A model generated the notes under the pieces. The model had not been told where the DNA came from, made no database searches, and worked only from the letters and a program-made list of their open reading frames with translations. Positions 18,968 through 27,643 of a DNA stretch of 54,646 bases are shown in pieces. Location: contig CAYQMF010000030.1 in assembly GCA_964418595.1 (NCBI GenBank), positions 1 to 54,646 on the forward strand. The letters run 5' to 3'. The position numbers were made by a program, and so were the translations under genes. The first letter of the stretch is position 1; each line of letters opens with the position of its first letter. This stretch comes from CAYQMF01 sp964418595 (GTDB lineage: Bacteria; Planctomycetota; UBA1135; UBA2386).

Positions 18968-19986
18968 TGCGCACCCTGGCGCTGGCATGCGTGATCCTGG
19001 GCGGCTGCGTGCTGACTCGCCCCGCTCTCGACGTCGAGCACGTCGCGGTGTGCTCGCGTGCCGACGAGGTGCGCATCGACGTCCCCAACCTCGGGCACTG
19101 GCGCGAGGTCACTGCCAGCCTGGAGCCCGCCGAAGCCGGCCAGGGCGCGACTCACCTCGACGGAACGTGGCAGCCCGGCAGCTCCGTCTTGTCGTTCCAG
19201 CCGGTGCGCCCCGGACGTTATCAAGTCCACGTCACCTACAAGGGCGACGACGGCAAGGAGCGCGAATGGGAACACGTCCTGCTGCACGATCCGGCCTTCG
19301 CCTCGCGGCCGATCGATCCCACGATGTTCGGGTTCGACGCAGCCGGCCCCCAAAGGTGCACGCGCTTGCTCCTCGCGATCCCGAAGTGGCCGGACCTCAA
19401 CGGAGACCGCGCGCATGCGCGGACCGAACTTGCCGCCGCCGCCCGTCGCGTGCTCGACGAGGTCATCGCGCCGACGATGCCCATCGAGAACGAGGCGGAA
19501 CTCTCGCGTATCGAGGCGGAGGCCGCGATCCTGCGCGACCGTATCGGCACCGACGCACACGCGCCCACGCTGGTGTTCGTGGTCGACTTGCGTCTGCCGA
19601 ACACGTCCGGCCTGCCGTGCCAGCTCATGCTCTCGGTGTTCGCCGCGGGCCAGACGAGCGGCGAACTGTGGAACCGGCGGCCGATGCTGCACCAGGAGTT
19701 CGTCACGCTGCCCGACTACACCCTGTCCAGCGCGCGCAGCCAGGGCGACATGCTGATCCGCGCCCTCGGCGGCGCGCTGCGCTCGGCGCGGCAAGTGCCT
19801 GCGCTGCGCCGCGCGCTCGGCCTCGCAGCGCCCGCCGAACCGACCCTCGAAGAGACGTTGTTCCCGGACCTGTTCGAACCCGTGGAAGCGGCCCCCGCGG
19901 TCAAGACGAAGCCGGTGCCCTCGCCGAGCGAACCGCCGCCCACCGAACAGTCTGCCGCCGAGACGATCGGGCGAGGCGGGCCATGA
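18967..19986 (+). CDS. Lipoprotein, second gene of the T6SS pseudokinase module
   Basis: 339 residues with a lipoprotein signal (ALACVILGGC, cysteine at residue 14). Residues 20-110 look like a beta-sandwich (DEVRIDVPNLGHW, then GRYQVHVTYKGDDGK). Residues 120-280 alternate helix and strand with PTLVFVVDLRLPN. The C-terminal 45 residues are Pro/Glu-rich and disordered. No family recognised. Probably anchored in a membrane facing the periplasm. The start overlaps the preceding stop and the stop overlaps the next start (ATGA), so it is produced together with its neighbours. Confidence 0.77.
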   Translation: MRTLALACVILGGCVLTRPALDVEHVAVCSRADEVRIDVPNLGHWREVTASLEPAEAGQGATHLDGTWQPGSSVLSFQPVRPGRYQVHVTYKGDDGKEREWEHVLLHDPAFASRPIDPTMFGFDAAGPQRCTRLLLAIPKWPDLNGDRAHARTELAAAARRVLDEVIAPTMPIENEAELSRIEAEAAILRDRIGTDAHAPTLVFVVDLRLPNTSGLPCQLMLSVFAAGQTSGELWNRRPMLHQEFVTLPDYTLSSARSQGDMLIRALGGALRSARQVPALRRALGLAAPAEPTLEETLFPDLFEPVEAAPAVKTKPVPSPSEPPPTEQSAAETIGRGGP

Positions 19987-21260
19987 GACGCCTGTACCAG
20001 ACCCTGCTCGCGGCGGTCCTCGCCGTGAACCTCCCCGCCGCCCAGACGGACGCGCAAGCGGAGACCGCGACCGCGACGATGCAGGCTCGCCTCCTGCTCG
20101 CTCTCCTGTCGGCATCGCCAGCAACCGCCGCCGAACGCGTGCCCGTGCTCGACGCGATGCTCGTGCGCCTGGAAGTTGCGAGCGAGCAACGGGAGGCGAC
20201 CGCCGAGGTCCGCGACCTCCGCCAGCGGATCGCGGAGCGGCGTTACGGCGCTGCGCGCGATGCGGCCTTCGCCGATCGAGCCCTCCGCTGGAAAGCTCCA
20301 CGCTCCGTCGCGGGCGAAGCGCAGTGGCGCGCCTGGCTGGTCCGTCTGTCCGACTGCCTCGCGGATGCCGAGACGTCCCCGCTCCTCGGCGCCTGGTTGC
20401 AGCACCTCCAGGACGAACGTGCCGCGTTCGAGCCGCCGGATCCGGCGCTGGCCGCCGCGGCCGAGCGCGTCACGCGCAAGCACGCGGCCAGCTTCGCCTC
20501 GACCCGCGACGATGCCCTGGCGCTCGCCGGCCTCGCCTCACGCCTCGGAGTCGACGTCCAACCGTTGATCTCCTGCCTGACCGACGCGGCATCACGCTCG
20601 TCCATCCCCGCCTACACGACGCTGCTCGAGCTGATGGCACTGCATCCCCCCGCGACTGCAGTCCGCTGCCCCGACTCGATGCCCCGGCTCGAGTGGGCGA
20701 GCCCGATCGCGTCCGGGATCACCAGCGTCACGCTGCTCGCTCCGGACGGGAGCCATGACACCCGCTGCTCGGCCGCGGGGTTCGCGCGCCTCGGCGTGGT
20801 GTTGCCTGGCGTCGTGCTCCGAATCGTCCTGGCGGACGGCGGCACGGTCGTCGTCGCCGCCGCAGCGCACGTCGTGCGCGTGCCCCCGCCTGCCGCGGGC
20901 GCAACGGTGATCGTCGACGACCAGGGCGGGATCTGGAGGTACACGCCCTTGAAGGCGGCCCGGGCGCGCGAGATCGCGAACACGATCGGGGACCGCACGT
21001 CGGCGCGGTTCCTCGCAGATCGCACGGATCCCCTGCGACTTGCCGCCGGGGAGGCCGATGCCTTCCGCAAGGTGGTGGCCGCCGCCGAAATCCACTGGCC
21101 GGATCGCGGTCGCGCCGAGTGGATCGAGGCAAGCCCGGCGATGCGGCGCGTCCTCGGCCTCGGGCCCGGCGAGTTCCTCCTGCGGTCGCACGCCGACGCC
21201 AACGCCGCCGCGGTCGCATGGCTCCCCGTCGAACTGCGCCGGGACGGGGTCTCGCGATGA
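19983..21260 (+). CDS. Secreted protein, third gene of the T6SS pseudokinase module
   Basis: 425 residues with a signal peptide (about residues 1-20, LLAAVLAVNLPAAQ). The first half is helical and Ala/Arg-rich. The second half carries beta segments (SVTLLAPDGSHD, VVLRIVLADGGTVVVAA) and ends in a domain with VAWLPVEL. No family recognised. Location is probably periplasmic. It starts in the stop of the lipoprotein gene and ends in the start of the pseudokinase gene, both ATGA overlaps, which argues for fixed stoichiometry with them. Confidence 0.75.
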   Translation: MRRLYQTLLAAVLAVNLPAAQTDAQAETATATMQARLLLALLSASPATAAERVPVLDAMLVRLEVASEQREATAEVRDLRQRIAERRYGAARDAAFADRALRWKAPRSVAGEAQWRAWLVRLSDCLADAETSPLLGAWLQHLQDERAAFEPPDPALAAAAERVTRKHAASFASTRDDALALAGLASRLGVDVQPLISCLTDAASRSSIPAYTTLLELMALHPPATAVRCPDSMPRLEWASPIASGITSVTLLAPDGSHDTRCSAAGFARLGVVLPGVVLRIVLADGGTVVVAAAAHVVRVPPPAAGATVIVDDQGGIWRYTPLKAARAREIANTIGDRTSARFLADRTDPLRLAAGEADAFRKVVAAAEIHWPDRGRAEWIEASPAMRRVLGLGPGEFLLRSHADANAAAVAWLPVELRRDGVSR

Positions 21261-24200
21261 CCGATCTCCAGGCAGCACCGCTCACCAGCACGCGCCGAGT
21301 CCGCCTCCTGGGCAGCAGCGAGCGGCATCGGACCTACCTCTACGACTACCTGGGCGTCGAGGAGGTGCGGCGCTACCTGGCGCCGAACCTCGACCCGGTG
21401 GAGACCCTGCGCGACACGATGCGAACGCGCGCGGTCGTTCACCCCGGCGTCGTGCGGGTCCACGATCTCGTGTCCGACGCCGACGGCGTGGCGCTGCGCA
21501 CCGAGTACGTGCCCGGCCGCGACCTGGCCCACCTCGTCGACGAGAGCGGCGTCCTCACCAGCGAGGCGCTCGCCCTGATCGGCGCGGCACTGGCCGACGC
21601 GATCGACGCCTCCCACCGGCGCGACATCCCACATGGCGCGATCCATCCGGGCAACGTGATCGTGCGCGACGAGGATGGCACCCCGGTCCTCACCGACTTC
21701 GGCGTCGCCACCGCCGATCGCACGAGCGCCAAACTGGCCTTCGTCGCGCCCGAACTGCGCGCGGGCGGCGCCGCGACCCGTGCCGGCGACGTGTGGGCGC
21801 TGGGCGCGACGCTGTACTTCCTCGCCACCGGCCGCGCGCCGCGCCAGTCCGAGGGCAGCGTCGACGTCGAGCCGGCGCCGACCCTGCTGCCGCACATCCC
21901 CGCGCGGCTGTGGACGGTGCTCGCGCCGACCCTCGCGACCGCGCCCGATGCGCGGCCGACCGCCGCAGCGATCGCCAAGGACCTGCGCGAGTACACGACG
22001 TGCATCACCTGTCCGGCCTGTGCGCAGGTGTTCCGCATGGAGTCGATCGCGGGACGCTGCCCCGAGCCGGCCTGCGGGTCGGAGCTGGCCGAGCTCGCGC
22101 GACAGGCGTGGATCGCCCAGGTATCGGCCGAAGTCCACGTGGCCGACTGCACGTTCGCGGCCGCCGCGCCGCACCTCGCGCGCGCGGCGGCCGCGTGCCG
22201 GGACTTCGATCCGGCGGCCGCTGCTGGCTTGGACGCGCTCGCCGGCGCGCTTCACTCCCTCGCGTCCCGGCACGACGCGGCCACCGCCGCGTTCGCTCCC
22301 CTGCTCGCCAACGAGAGCTGGGTGGACGCCGCCCGCCAACTGCACGAGGCGCGCCTGCGATTCTCACGGTCGCCGGCGCTGCGCGCGCTGCGGGGTCAGC
22401 TCCGCGAACAGCTCGCGGCCTTCCACGCCGCGGTCCCGAGCCGCGCGCAGAACGAATGCCGCAGCCGTCGCTTCGACGCGGCGCGCGCGCTGTGCACGGC
22501 GGCCGAGCGCATCATCGGCGATGCCGTCGCCAACCACGAGCTGAGGGCCGGCCTCGGGCAGGAGCCGGAACGGTTCGAGTGGTTGCAGCAGGAGGTCGAC
22601 CGGCAGGAACAGACGTGGCGGACGGAGCTGCGCCGGGCGGACGCGGCGATCGCCGCGTTCCGTTTCGACGAGGCCCTCGAGGCATACACGCGCCTCGAGC
22701 GGGACTTCCCCGCCCCGGAACACCGCGCCGCCATCGACGCGTTGGTGCAGGCACCGGCCGACTTCGCCGCCGCGACGCGGCACGCCGACGATGCCCTGCG
22801 CCAGCTCGTGCGCCGACCCGACCTCCATCAGCAGCGTGATGACCTCGATCTGGAGGAGGCCAGGCGTGCCTGCCAGCGTCTGCTCGCGTCGTTCGATCCG
22901 GATCGGCATCCGCCCTTCCGCCAGTTCGTGCTGCGCGCCGAACTCCTCGACGAAGCAATGTGCGCCGTGCGCAAGCACGTCCGTGACCGTCTGGAGGCCG
23001 CCGAGGCCGCGCGAGGTCAGGGCCAGCTGTTCGCGGAGCTGGAGCACCTGAACGCCGTGCGGGATCTCGTCCTGAAGTCCGACCTCTACGACCTGCACCA
23101 GCGCGAACACACGCTGGCGCGCCACCGGCAAGCGCTTCACGACGTCGAGCGCGTGCGCAACCTGCACACGCAGGCGCAGGCAGCACTCACGAGTCGGGAG
23201 TACGCCCGCGCGCTCACGCACCTGCGCGAGATCCGGGAACTCGGCGCGCGCTGTCTGCCCGATCTGGGCGAACTCACGCGGACCGCCGAGGCGACCTTGC
23301 GCAGGCTGCGCGATCTCCGCACCGAGGTCGTGCGTCTGTTCGGCCGGCTCCAAGCCACCTCGCCCATGCCCGAGGTCGTCCACGCCGTGGAGAAGGCGGC
23401 TGCCCTCCACCAGCTCTGCGACGATGCGGAGCGCAAGAGCTGGGACTCCGAGACCGCGCGCGTGCTGGCGGGCGCGCTGCACCGCCTGCAGGAGGCCTGC
23501 CTCGCCATCGACAGCGGCCCCGACGCAGTCGTGCGCGAGGTGGTGCCGTTGCTGCACGCCGGGTTCGTCCCGTTGGCGCACGCGCTGCCGCGCGAGCAAT
23601 GGGTGGAGTTGATCCGCAGTGAACCCGAGCTCAGTCGCCGCCTGTGCGCGGTCGCCGAAGCGGCGTTGCCCGCCGTGGCCGACTTGGAGGCGCTGCTGCG
23701 CCAGGCGCTCGCCTGGGCCCAGTTCTGGTCGGGCGATGCCTGCCGCCTGTTGCTGGCCGCGGCCGAACCGCCCGCGGGCGTGCCGCATCCGACGGTGCTG
23801 CTCGCGCAACGCCTCGTCGACGCCTGCCAACTCACAGAGCGACGAACCCGCCTCGTCCTGCAGTCCGACCTCGCAGACCTCACGCAGTCGCTCGAGGCGC
23901 TGGCGCCCGGGACGCAACGCGAACTCCTCGACGCGGTCGGCGCCGAGCTGCGCCGCCGTTGCGCCCAGGACAACCTCGCGATCCGCCTCGATGGCCTGCG
24001 CCAGCGGACGCTGCGCGTGGCGCCGTGGATGCTCGTCATCGCCGCGGTCGCGGCGGGCGCGTTCCACCTGGGCGACCGCCGCGGGGTGACGCGCGGCACG
24101 CAGACGGCGGTGATCTGGAGCCTGCCGCGCGGCGTGGATCCGGCCGCGGCGGCAGCGTTCGTCGCCCGGCACGGTGCGCGCGCGGTGACCACGCTGGCCT

Positions 24201-24778
24201 TGGCACACGATCTCCAGACGGCGCTCGCCGCGCCCCCGCTGACCGACACCGTCGTCGCAGGCCTCGTCCTGCGCCTGCACGCGGTCGGTGATCCCCCGAC
24301 GGACGCACCGGCGGCGTTGCGCGAGGTGTGGGACGGCGCGCGCACGCGCCTCCTCGATGCCTTCGCGACCCGCCTCGTCCGTGACCTGGATCGCCACGGT
24401 GACATGGACGCCGCACGCGACGCACTGGAGATGTTCAGCAGTCTGGCCGGCGCGAATGTCGAGTGGTCCGAGCTGGAACGCCTCACCGGCGAACGCGCGG
24501 GCGTCACCGCCGTGCTGTTGCCCCGCTGGCTGGCGCTGCTCGGCCGCTTGGACGCCACCACGCCGTCGGGCCGCGTCCTGCGCGCCGCCGCGCGAGCCCA
24601 TGTCGGCGCCGTGCTACAGCGCGAGGTGGTCGCCGCGCTGGCCGGCGACTTGTCCGCTGTCGTCGCCCGCACCGGTCCGCTCTGCGCGGTCCTGACGCGC
24701 CTCGGCGCCACGGATCTGTCCCGCCGCTCGGTGCTGCCGGCATGGCCGGCCGTCGTCGACGCACTCGCCGGCCGTTGA
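21257..24778 (+). CDS. Transmembrane pseudokinase with zinc ribbon, T6SS-associated
   Basis: 1173 residues. Residues 15-245 have the kinase fold but degenerate motifs. The catalytic loop reads HGAIHPGN (126-133) where active kinases have HRDLKPxN, so the catalytic Asp is Ala128 and the Lys is His130. No glycine-rich loop or VAIK lysine is visible. DFG (147-149) and VAPEL (163-167) remain. A cysteine cluster (C249, C252, C255, C268, C273) looks like a zinc ribbon. About 640 residues of helices follow, then one membrane helix (about 921-940) and a 230-residue probably periplasmic end. Likely a signalling scaffold rather than an enzyme. It is coupled to the three envelope genes before it and lies 103 bases ahead of hcp. 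Confidence 0.83.
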   Translation: MTDLQAAPLTSTRRVRLLGSSERHRTYLYDYLGVEEVRRYLAPNLDPVETLRDTMRTRAVVHPGVVRVHDLVSDADGVALRTEYVPGRDLAHLVDESGVLTSEALALIGAALADAIDASHRRDIPHGAIHPGNVIVRDEDGTPVLTDFGVATADRTSAKLAFVAPELRAGGAATRAGDVWALGATLYFLATGRAPRQSEGSVDVEPAPTLLPHIPARLWTVLAPTLATAPDARPTAAAIAKDLREYTTCITCPACAQVFRMESIAGRCPEPACGSELAELARQAWIAQVSAEVHVADCTFAAAAPHLARAAAACRDFDPAAAAGLDALAGALHSLASRHDAATAAFAPLLANESWVDAARQLHEARLRFSRSPALRALRGQLREQLAAFHAAVPSRAQNECRSRRFDAARALCTAAERIIGDAVANHELRAGLGQEPERFEWLQQEVDRQEQTWRTELRRADAAIAAFRFDEALEAYTRLERDFPAPEHRAAIDALVQAPADFAAATRHADDALRQLVRRPDLHQQRDDLDLEEARRACQRLLASFDPDRHPPFRQFVLRAELLDEAMCAVRKHVRDRLEAAEAARGQGQLFAELEHLNAVRDLVLKSDLYDLHQREHTLARHRQALHDVERVRNLHTQAQAALTSREYARALTHLREIRELGARCLPDLGELTRTAEATLRRLRDLRTEVVRLFGRLQATSPMPEVVHAVEKAAALHQLCDDAERKSWDSETARVLAGALHRLQEACLAIDSGPDAVVREVVPLLHAGFVPLAHALPREQWVELIRSEPELSRRLCAVAEAALPAVADLEALLRQALAWAQFWSGDACRLLLAAAEPPAGVPHPTVLLAQRLVDACQLTERRTRLVLQSDLADLTQSLEALAPGTQRELLDAVGAELRRRCAQDNLAIRLDGLRQRTLRVAPWMLVIAAVAAGAFHLGDRRGVTRGTQTAVIWSLPRGVDPAAAAAFVARHGARAVTTLALAHDLQTALAAPPLTDTVVAGLVLRLHAVGDPPTDAPAALREVWDGARTRLLDAFATRLVRDLDRHGDMDAARDALEMFSSLAGANVEWSELERLTGERAGVTAVLLPRWLALLGRLDATTPSGRVLRAAARAHVGAVLQREVVAALAGDLSAVVARTGPLCAVLTRLGATDLSRRSVLPAWPAVVDALAGR

Positions 24779-24784
24779 TTCTGG

Positions 24785-24827
24785 GCCCGGGCGTTCGCGC
24801 ACCGGGCATTCGACGTTGTCGACATGC
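24785..24827 (+). promoter_or_regulatory. Hairpins between the pseudokinase gene and hcp
   Basis: GCCCGG (24785-24790) can pair with CCGGGC (24802-24807). An alternative or second hairpin joins GCATTCGAC (24806-24814) to GTCGACATGC (24818-24827) with one bulged base and a GTT loop. They may end the upstream transcript or stabilise an hcp leader mRNA. Confidence 0.35.
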
Positions 24828-24881
24828 CCGCGGCACTGCGCCGGCGTGGCGGCAAACACCCTTCGCCCCAGAGACCCAACC

Positions 24882-25379
24882 ATGGCATTCGACGCATTCC
24901 TCAAGATCGACGGCATCCCCGGCGAGTCGCGTGACGACCGCCACATCGACTGGATCGAGATCCTCTCGTACAGCCATTCCATCGCCCAGCCGCAGTCCGC
25001 GGCTCCGGGCAACGCCGGCGGCGGCCCGGCCGAGCGCTGCGACCACGGCGTGTTCGTCGTCGTCAAACCGATCGACCAGGCCACGCCGAAGCTGGCCGAG
25101 GCTTGTTGCGACGGCCGCCACATCCCGAGCATCACGCTCAGCCTCAACCGCGCGGGCGGCAGCAAGCTCCAGTACATGACCTACAAGATGACGGACGTGC
25201 TGGTGACGTCGGTGCGCCCCGGCGGCGCCGCCAAGGGGGCGGAGACCCTGCCGCTCGAGGAGATCACCTTCGCGTACGGCAAGATCGAGTGGACGTACAC
25301 GAAGCAGAAGCGCGAGGACGGAACCGGCGGCGGCGTCGTCGCCGCCGGCTGGGACGTGGCTCGCAACAAGCGCATCTGA
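24882..25379 (+). CDS. hcp: T6SS tube protein Hcp
   Basis: 165 residues, the normal Hcp length. The start MAFDAFLKIDGIPGES and the segments IDWIEILSYSHSI, SITLSLNRAGG and LEEITFAYGKIEWTYT are standard for the family. Hcp forms hexameric rings that stack into the inner tube pushed out by sheath contraction. The ATG at 24882 is chosen because the family begins there. An upstream in-frame ATG would add an unrelated 22 residues. No clear Shine-Dalgarno is seen. tssE starts ten bases after the stop. Confidence 0.96.
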   Translation: MAFDAFLKIDGIPGESRDDRHIDWIEILSYSHSIAQPQSAAPGNAGGGPAERCDHGVFVVVKPIDQATPKLAEACCDGRHIPSITLSLNRAGGSKLQYMTYKMTDVLVTSVRPGGAAKGAETLPLEEITFAYGKIEWTYTKQKREDGTGGGVVAAGWDVARNKRI

Positions 25380-25388
25380 TCGCGCGCC

Positions 25389-25853
25389 ATGGACCGCATC
25401 ATCGACCTCGACCGCCCGGTGGGCTCCGTGCTCGACCGCCTGTTGGGCGGTGATGCGATCATCACCACCGACCCGCTCGCCGGCGTGGTCGCAGCGCTGC
25501 GCCGCGACGTCGAGTGGCTGCTCAACGGCCGGCGCAACGTGCGCGCCGGTGCGGCCGATGCAGCACCGGCCGGAGTCGTCGACTGGGGTCTCCCCGACCT
25601 CTGCGAAACCGACCTCGCGCGCGACGCCGACCGCCTGCGCGTCGCGCGTTGGATCGCCGCGGCGCTGGCGGCCTTCGAGCCGCGACTGCGCCGCGTGACC
25701 GTGGTGCCCGACAGCGACGCGGACCAGCCCGGGCGCGCGAAGTTCCGCATCGAGGCCACGCTCGACGTGCCCCCCCTGCCCCGCGACCTGACCTTCGACA
25801 CCGTCGTGTGCTGGCCGGACCGACACATCGCCCTGCGGGAGGCCGGCGCATGA
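25389..25853 (+). CDS. tssE: T6SS baseplate protein TssE (gp25-like)
   Basis: 154 residues. The gp25-like signature is present: VVAALRRDVEWLLNGRR (about residues 33-49), matching the E-x-LLN-x-R motif of TssE, then the GLPDL segment and the C-terminal RFRIEATL-like FRIEATLDV strand. TssE starts sheath polymerisation on the baseplate wedge with TssF, TssG and TssK. The stop overlaps tssF by four bases. Confidence 0.93.
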   Translation: MDRIIDLDRPVGSVLDRLLGGDAIITTDPLAGVVAALRRDVEWLLNGRRNVRAGAADAAPAGVVDWGLPDLCETDLARDADRLRVARWIAAALAAFEPRLRRVTVVPDSDADQPGRAKFRIEATLDVPPLPRDLTFDTVVCWPDRHIALREAGA

Positions 25854-27643
25854 ACCGCCCGCTGCTCGACTACTACCAGAAGGCGCGCGACTCGCTCCTG
25901 CGCGACGGCGCCGCCTTCGCCCGCCAGCACCCGCGCATCGCCAACCACCTGCTGCTGGAGGAGGACCGCGCCCAGGATCCGCACGTCGAGCGCCTGCTCG
26001 AGGGCGTCGCGTGGCTCACGGCGCGCGTCGAGCGCAAGCTCGACGACGAACTGCCCGAAGTGACCGATGCGCTGCTCGGCGTCATCTACCCGCACCTGAC
26101 GGCACCGATCCCATCGCTCGCCATCGTGCAGGTCGAGCCGGACCGTGAGCAGGCCCTCGGCGCGCGCGGCATCGAGATCCCCCGCGGCAGCACCTTCGTC
26201 TCGCGCAGCGTGCGCGACGTGGCACTCCGCTTCCGCACCACATCGGCGATGACGGTGCACGCGATCGCGGTCGAGCACGCCGAGATCCGGCTCGCGGAGG
26301 AACCCGGAGCCAGCGCCGTGCTCCGCATCGTCCTGCGCGCCGACGGCGAGCACGACTTCGGCGCCATGGAGTGCGCGTCGCTCCCGCTCTACCTGCACGG
26401 TCCCGATGCCGGTTGGCTGTACGAAGCCGTCACGGTCGATGCCCTGCGCTGCCGTTGGCGGTCGGACGCGCAGCGTCCGGACGATGACGACCTGCCTGCC
26501 GCCGCGTGCCTGCGGCTGCGTGGCCTCGGTCCTGAACACGCAGCCCTGCCCTGGCCCGCGCGCTCGTTCGAGGGCTACCGGGCACTGCTCGAGTACTTCG
26601 CCTTCCCGGAGAAGGCCATGTTCGTCGATCTGACGCTGCCACGGGGACGATCCGGGCGACGCCTGGAGCTCGACGTGCTGCTGCGGCGCCGCCCCGCCCA
26701 GGGGCGCATCCAACCCGACACACTGCGGCCGTTCTGCGTGCCGGTCGTCAACCTGTTCGAACGGGTCGCGGATCCGATCGCGCTGGACGACGGCGTCGGC
26801 GATCACCGCGTGGTGCCCGACGCGAGCCGGCCGCTCGCCATGGAGGTGCACTCGCTGCAGCGCGTGCGCGGCGTCACCGCGGGCGCGACGGAGCACATCG
26901 CGTACGATCCCTTCTACTCGCTGCGCCGCGACGCCGCCGCGGACGCGCCGCGCGCCTTCTGGCACGCGACCCGACGGCCCTCGCCGCTCCCGGGCGACGC
27001 CGGACACGAGGTCCATCTCCACCTGCTCGATCAGGCCGGCACGCCGGCGCGGCTCGACGGCCAGACCGTGGTCGTCGAAGCGCTGTGCACCAACCGTGAC
27101 CTGCCGCACCGCGTGCGGCAGTGGGGCGGCGACGACGACCTGGTGCCCGAGCGGATCGCCGGGCTGCGCTGCGCCCGTGCCATCCGCCACCCGACCGCAC
27201 CGCGCCGGCCGCCGCTGGGCGCCGACGCGGCATGGCGCCTCATCTCCCACCTCGCGTTGAACCGTCTCTCGCTGGTGCAGGGTGGCCGCACCCAACTCCA
27301 GGCCCTGCTACGCGTGTACGACCTCACCGGGGATGCCGCCAACGCGCAGCAGATCGAAGGCATCGTCGACCTGCAGGCCAAGGCAGTCGTGCGTCGCCTC
27401 CACACCGCCGACGGGCTCGGCTATGCGCAGGGCACGCAGGTGGACCTCACGCTCGACCGGTCGCGCTTCGTGGGCGCGAGCCCGGTCCTGTTCGGCGCCG
27501 TGCTCAACCGCTTCCTCGCGCTCTACTGCGCCACCAACGCGTTCGTGCAGGTAGTGCTGCACGTCGCCGATGGTCCCGGCGACGACCACCCGGACGAACT
27601 GCACCGTTGGCCGCCGCAGACCGGCGAGCAGGTGCTGTTGTGA
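25850..27643 (+). CDS. tssF: T6SS baseplate protein TssF
   Basis: 597 residues, typical TssF (VasA/ImpG) length. It opens with LLDYYQKARDSLLRDG and carries the signature DPHVERLLEGVAWLTARVERKLDDE (about residues 42-66) and LLGVIYPHLTAPIPS. Later landmarks are FPEKAMFVDL and CVPVVNLFE. It builds the baseplate wedge with TssG. It is coupled to tssE and tssG by four-base overlaps. Confidence 0.95.
   Translation: MNRPLLDYYQKARDSLLRDGAAFARQHPRIANHLLLEEDRAQDPHVERLLEGVAWLTARVERKLDDELPEVTDALLGVIYPHLTAPIPSLAIVQVEPDREQALGARGIEIPRGSTFVSRSVRDVALRFRTTSAMTVHAIAVEHAEIRLAEEPGASAVLRIVLRADGEHDFGAMECASLPLYLHGPDAGWLYEAVTVDALRCRWRSDAQRPDDDDLPAAACLRLRGLGPEHAALPWPARSFEGYRALLEYFAFPEKAMFVDLTLPRGRSGRRLELDVLLRRRPAQGRIQPDTLRPFCVPVVNLFERVADPIALDDGVGDHRVVPDASRPLAMEVHSLQRVRGVTAGATEHIAYDPFYSLRRDAAADAPRAFWHATRRPSPLPGDAGHEVHLHLLDQAGTPARLDGQTVVVEALCTNRDLPHRVRQWGGDDDLVPERIAGLRCARAIRHPTAPRRPPLGADAAWRLISHLALNRLSLVQGGRTQLQALLRVYDLTGDAANAQQIEGIVDLQAKAVVRRLHTADGLGYAQGTQVDLTLDRSRFVGASPVLFGAVLNRFLALYCATNAFVQVVLHVADGPGDDHPDELHRWPPQTGEQVLL

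Noticed and set aside
22364..24601. A 745-codon minus-strand open frame
   Set aside because: It mirrors the pseudokinase gene, shows low-complexity Arg/Gln/Gly composition and no domain.
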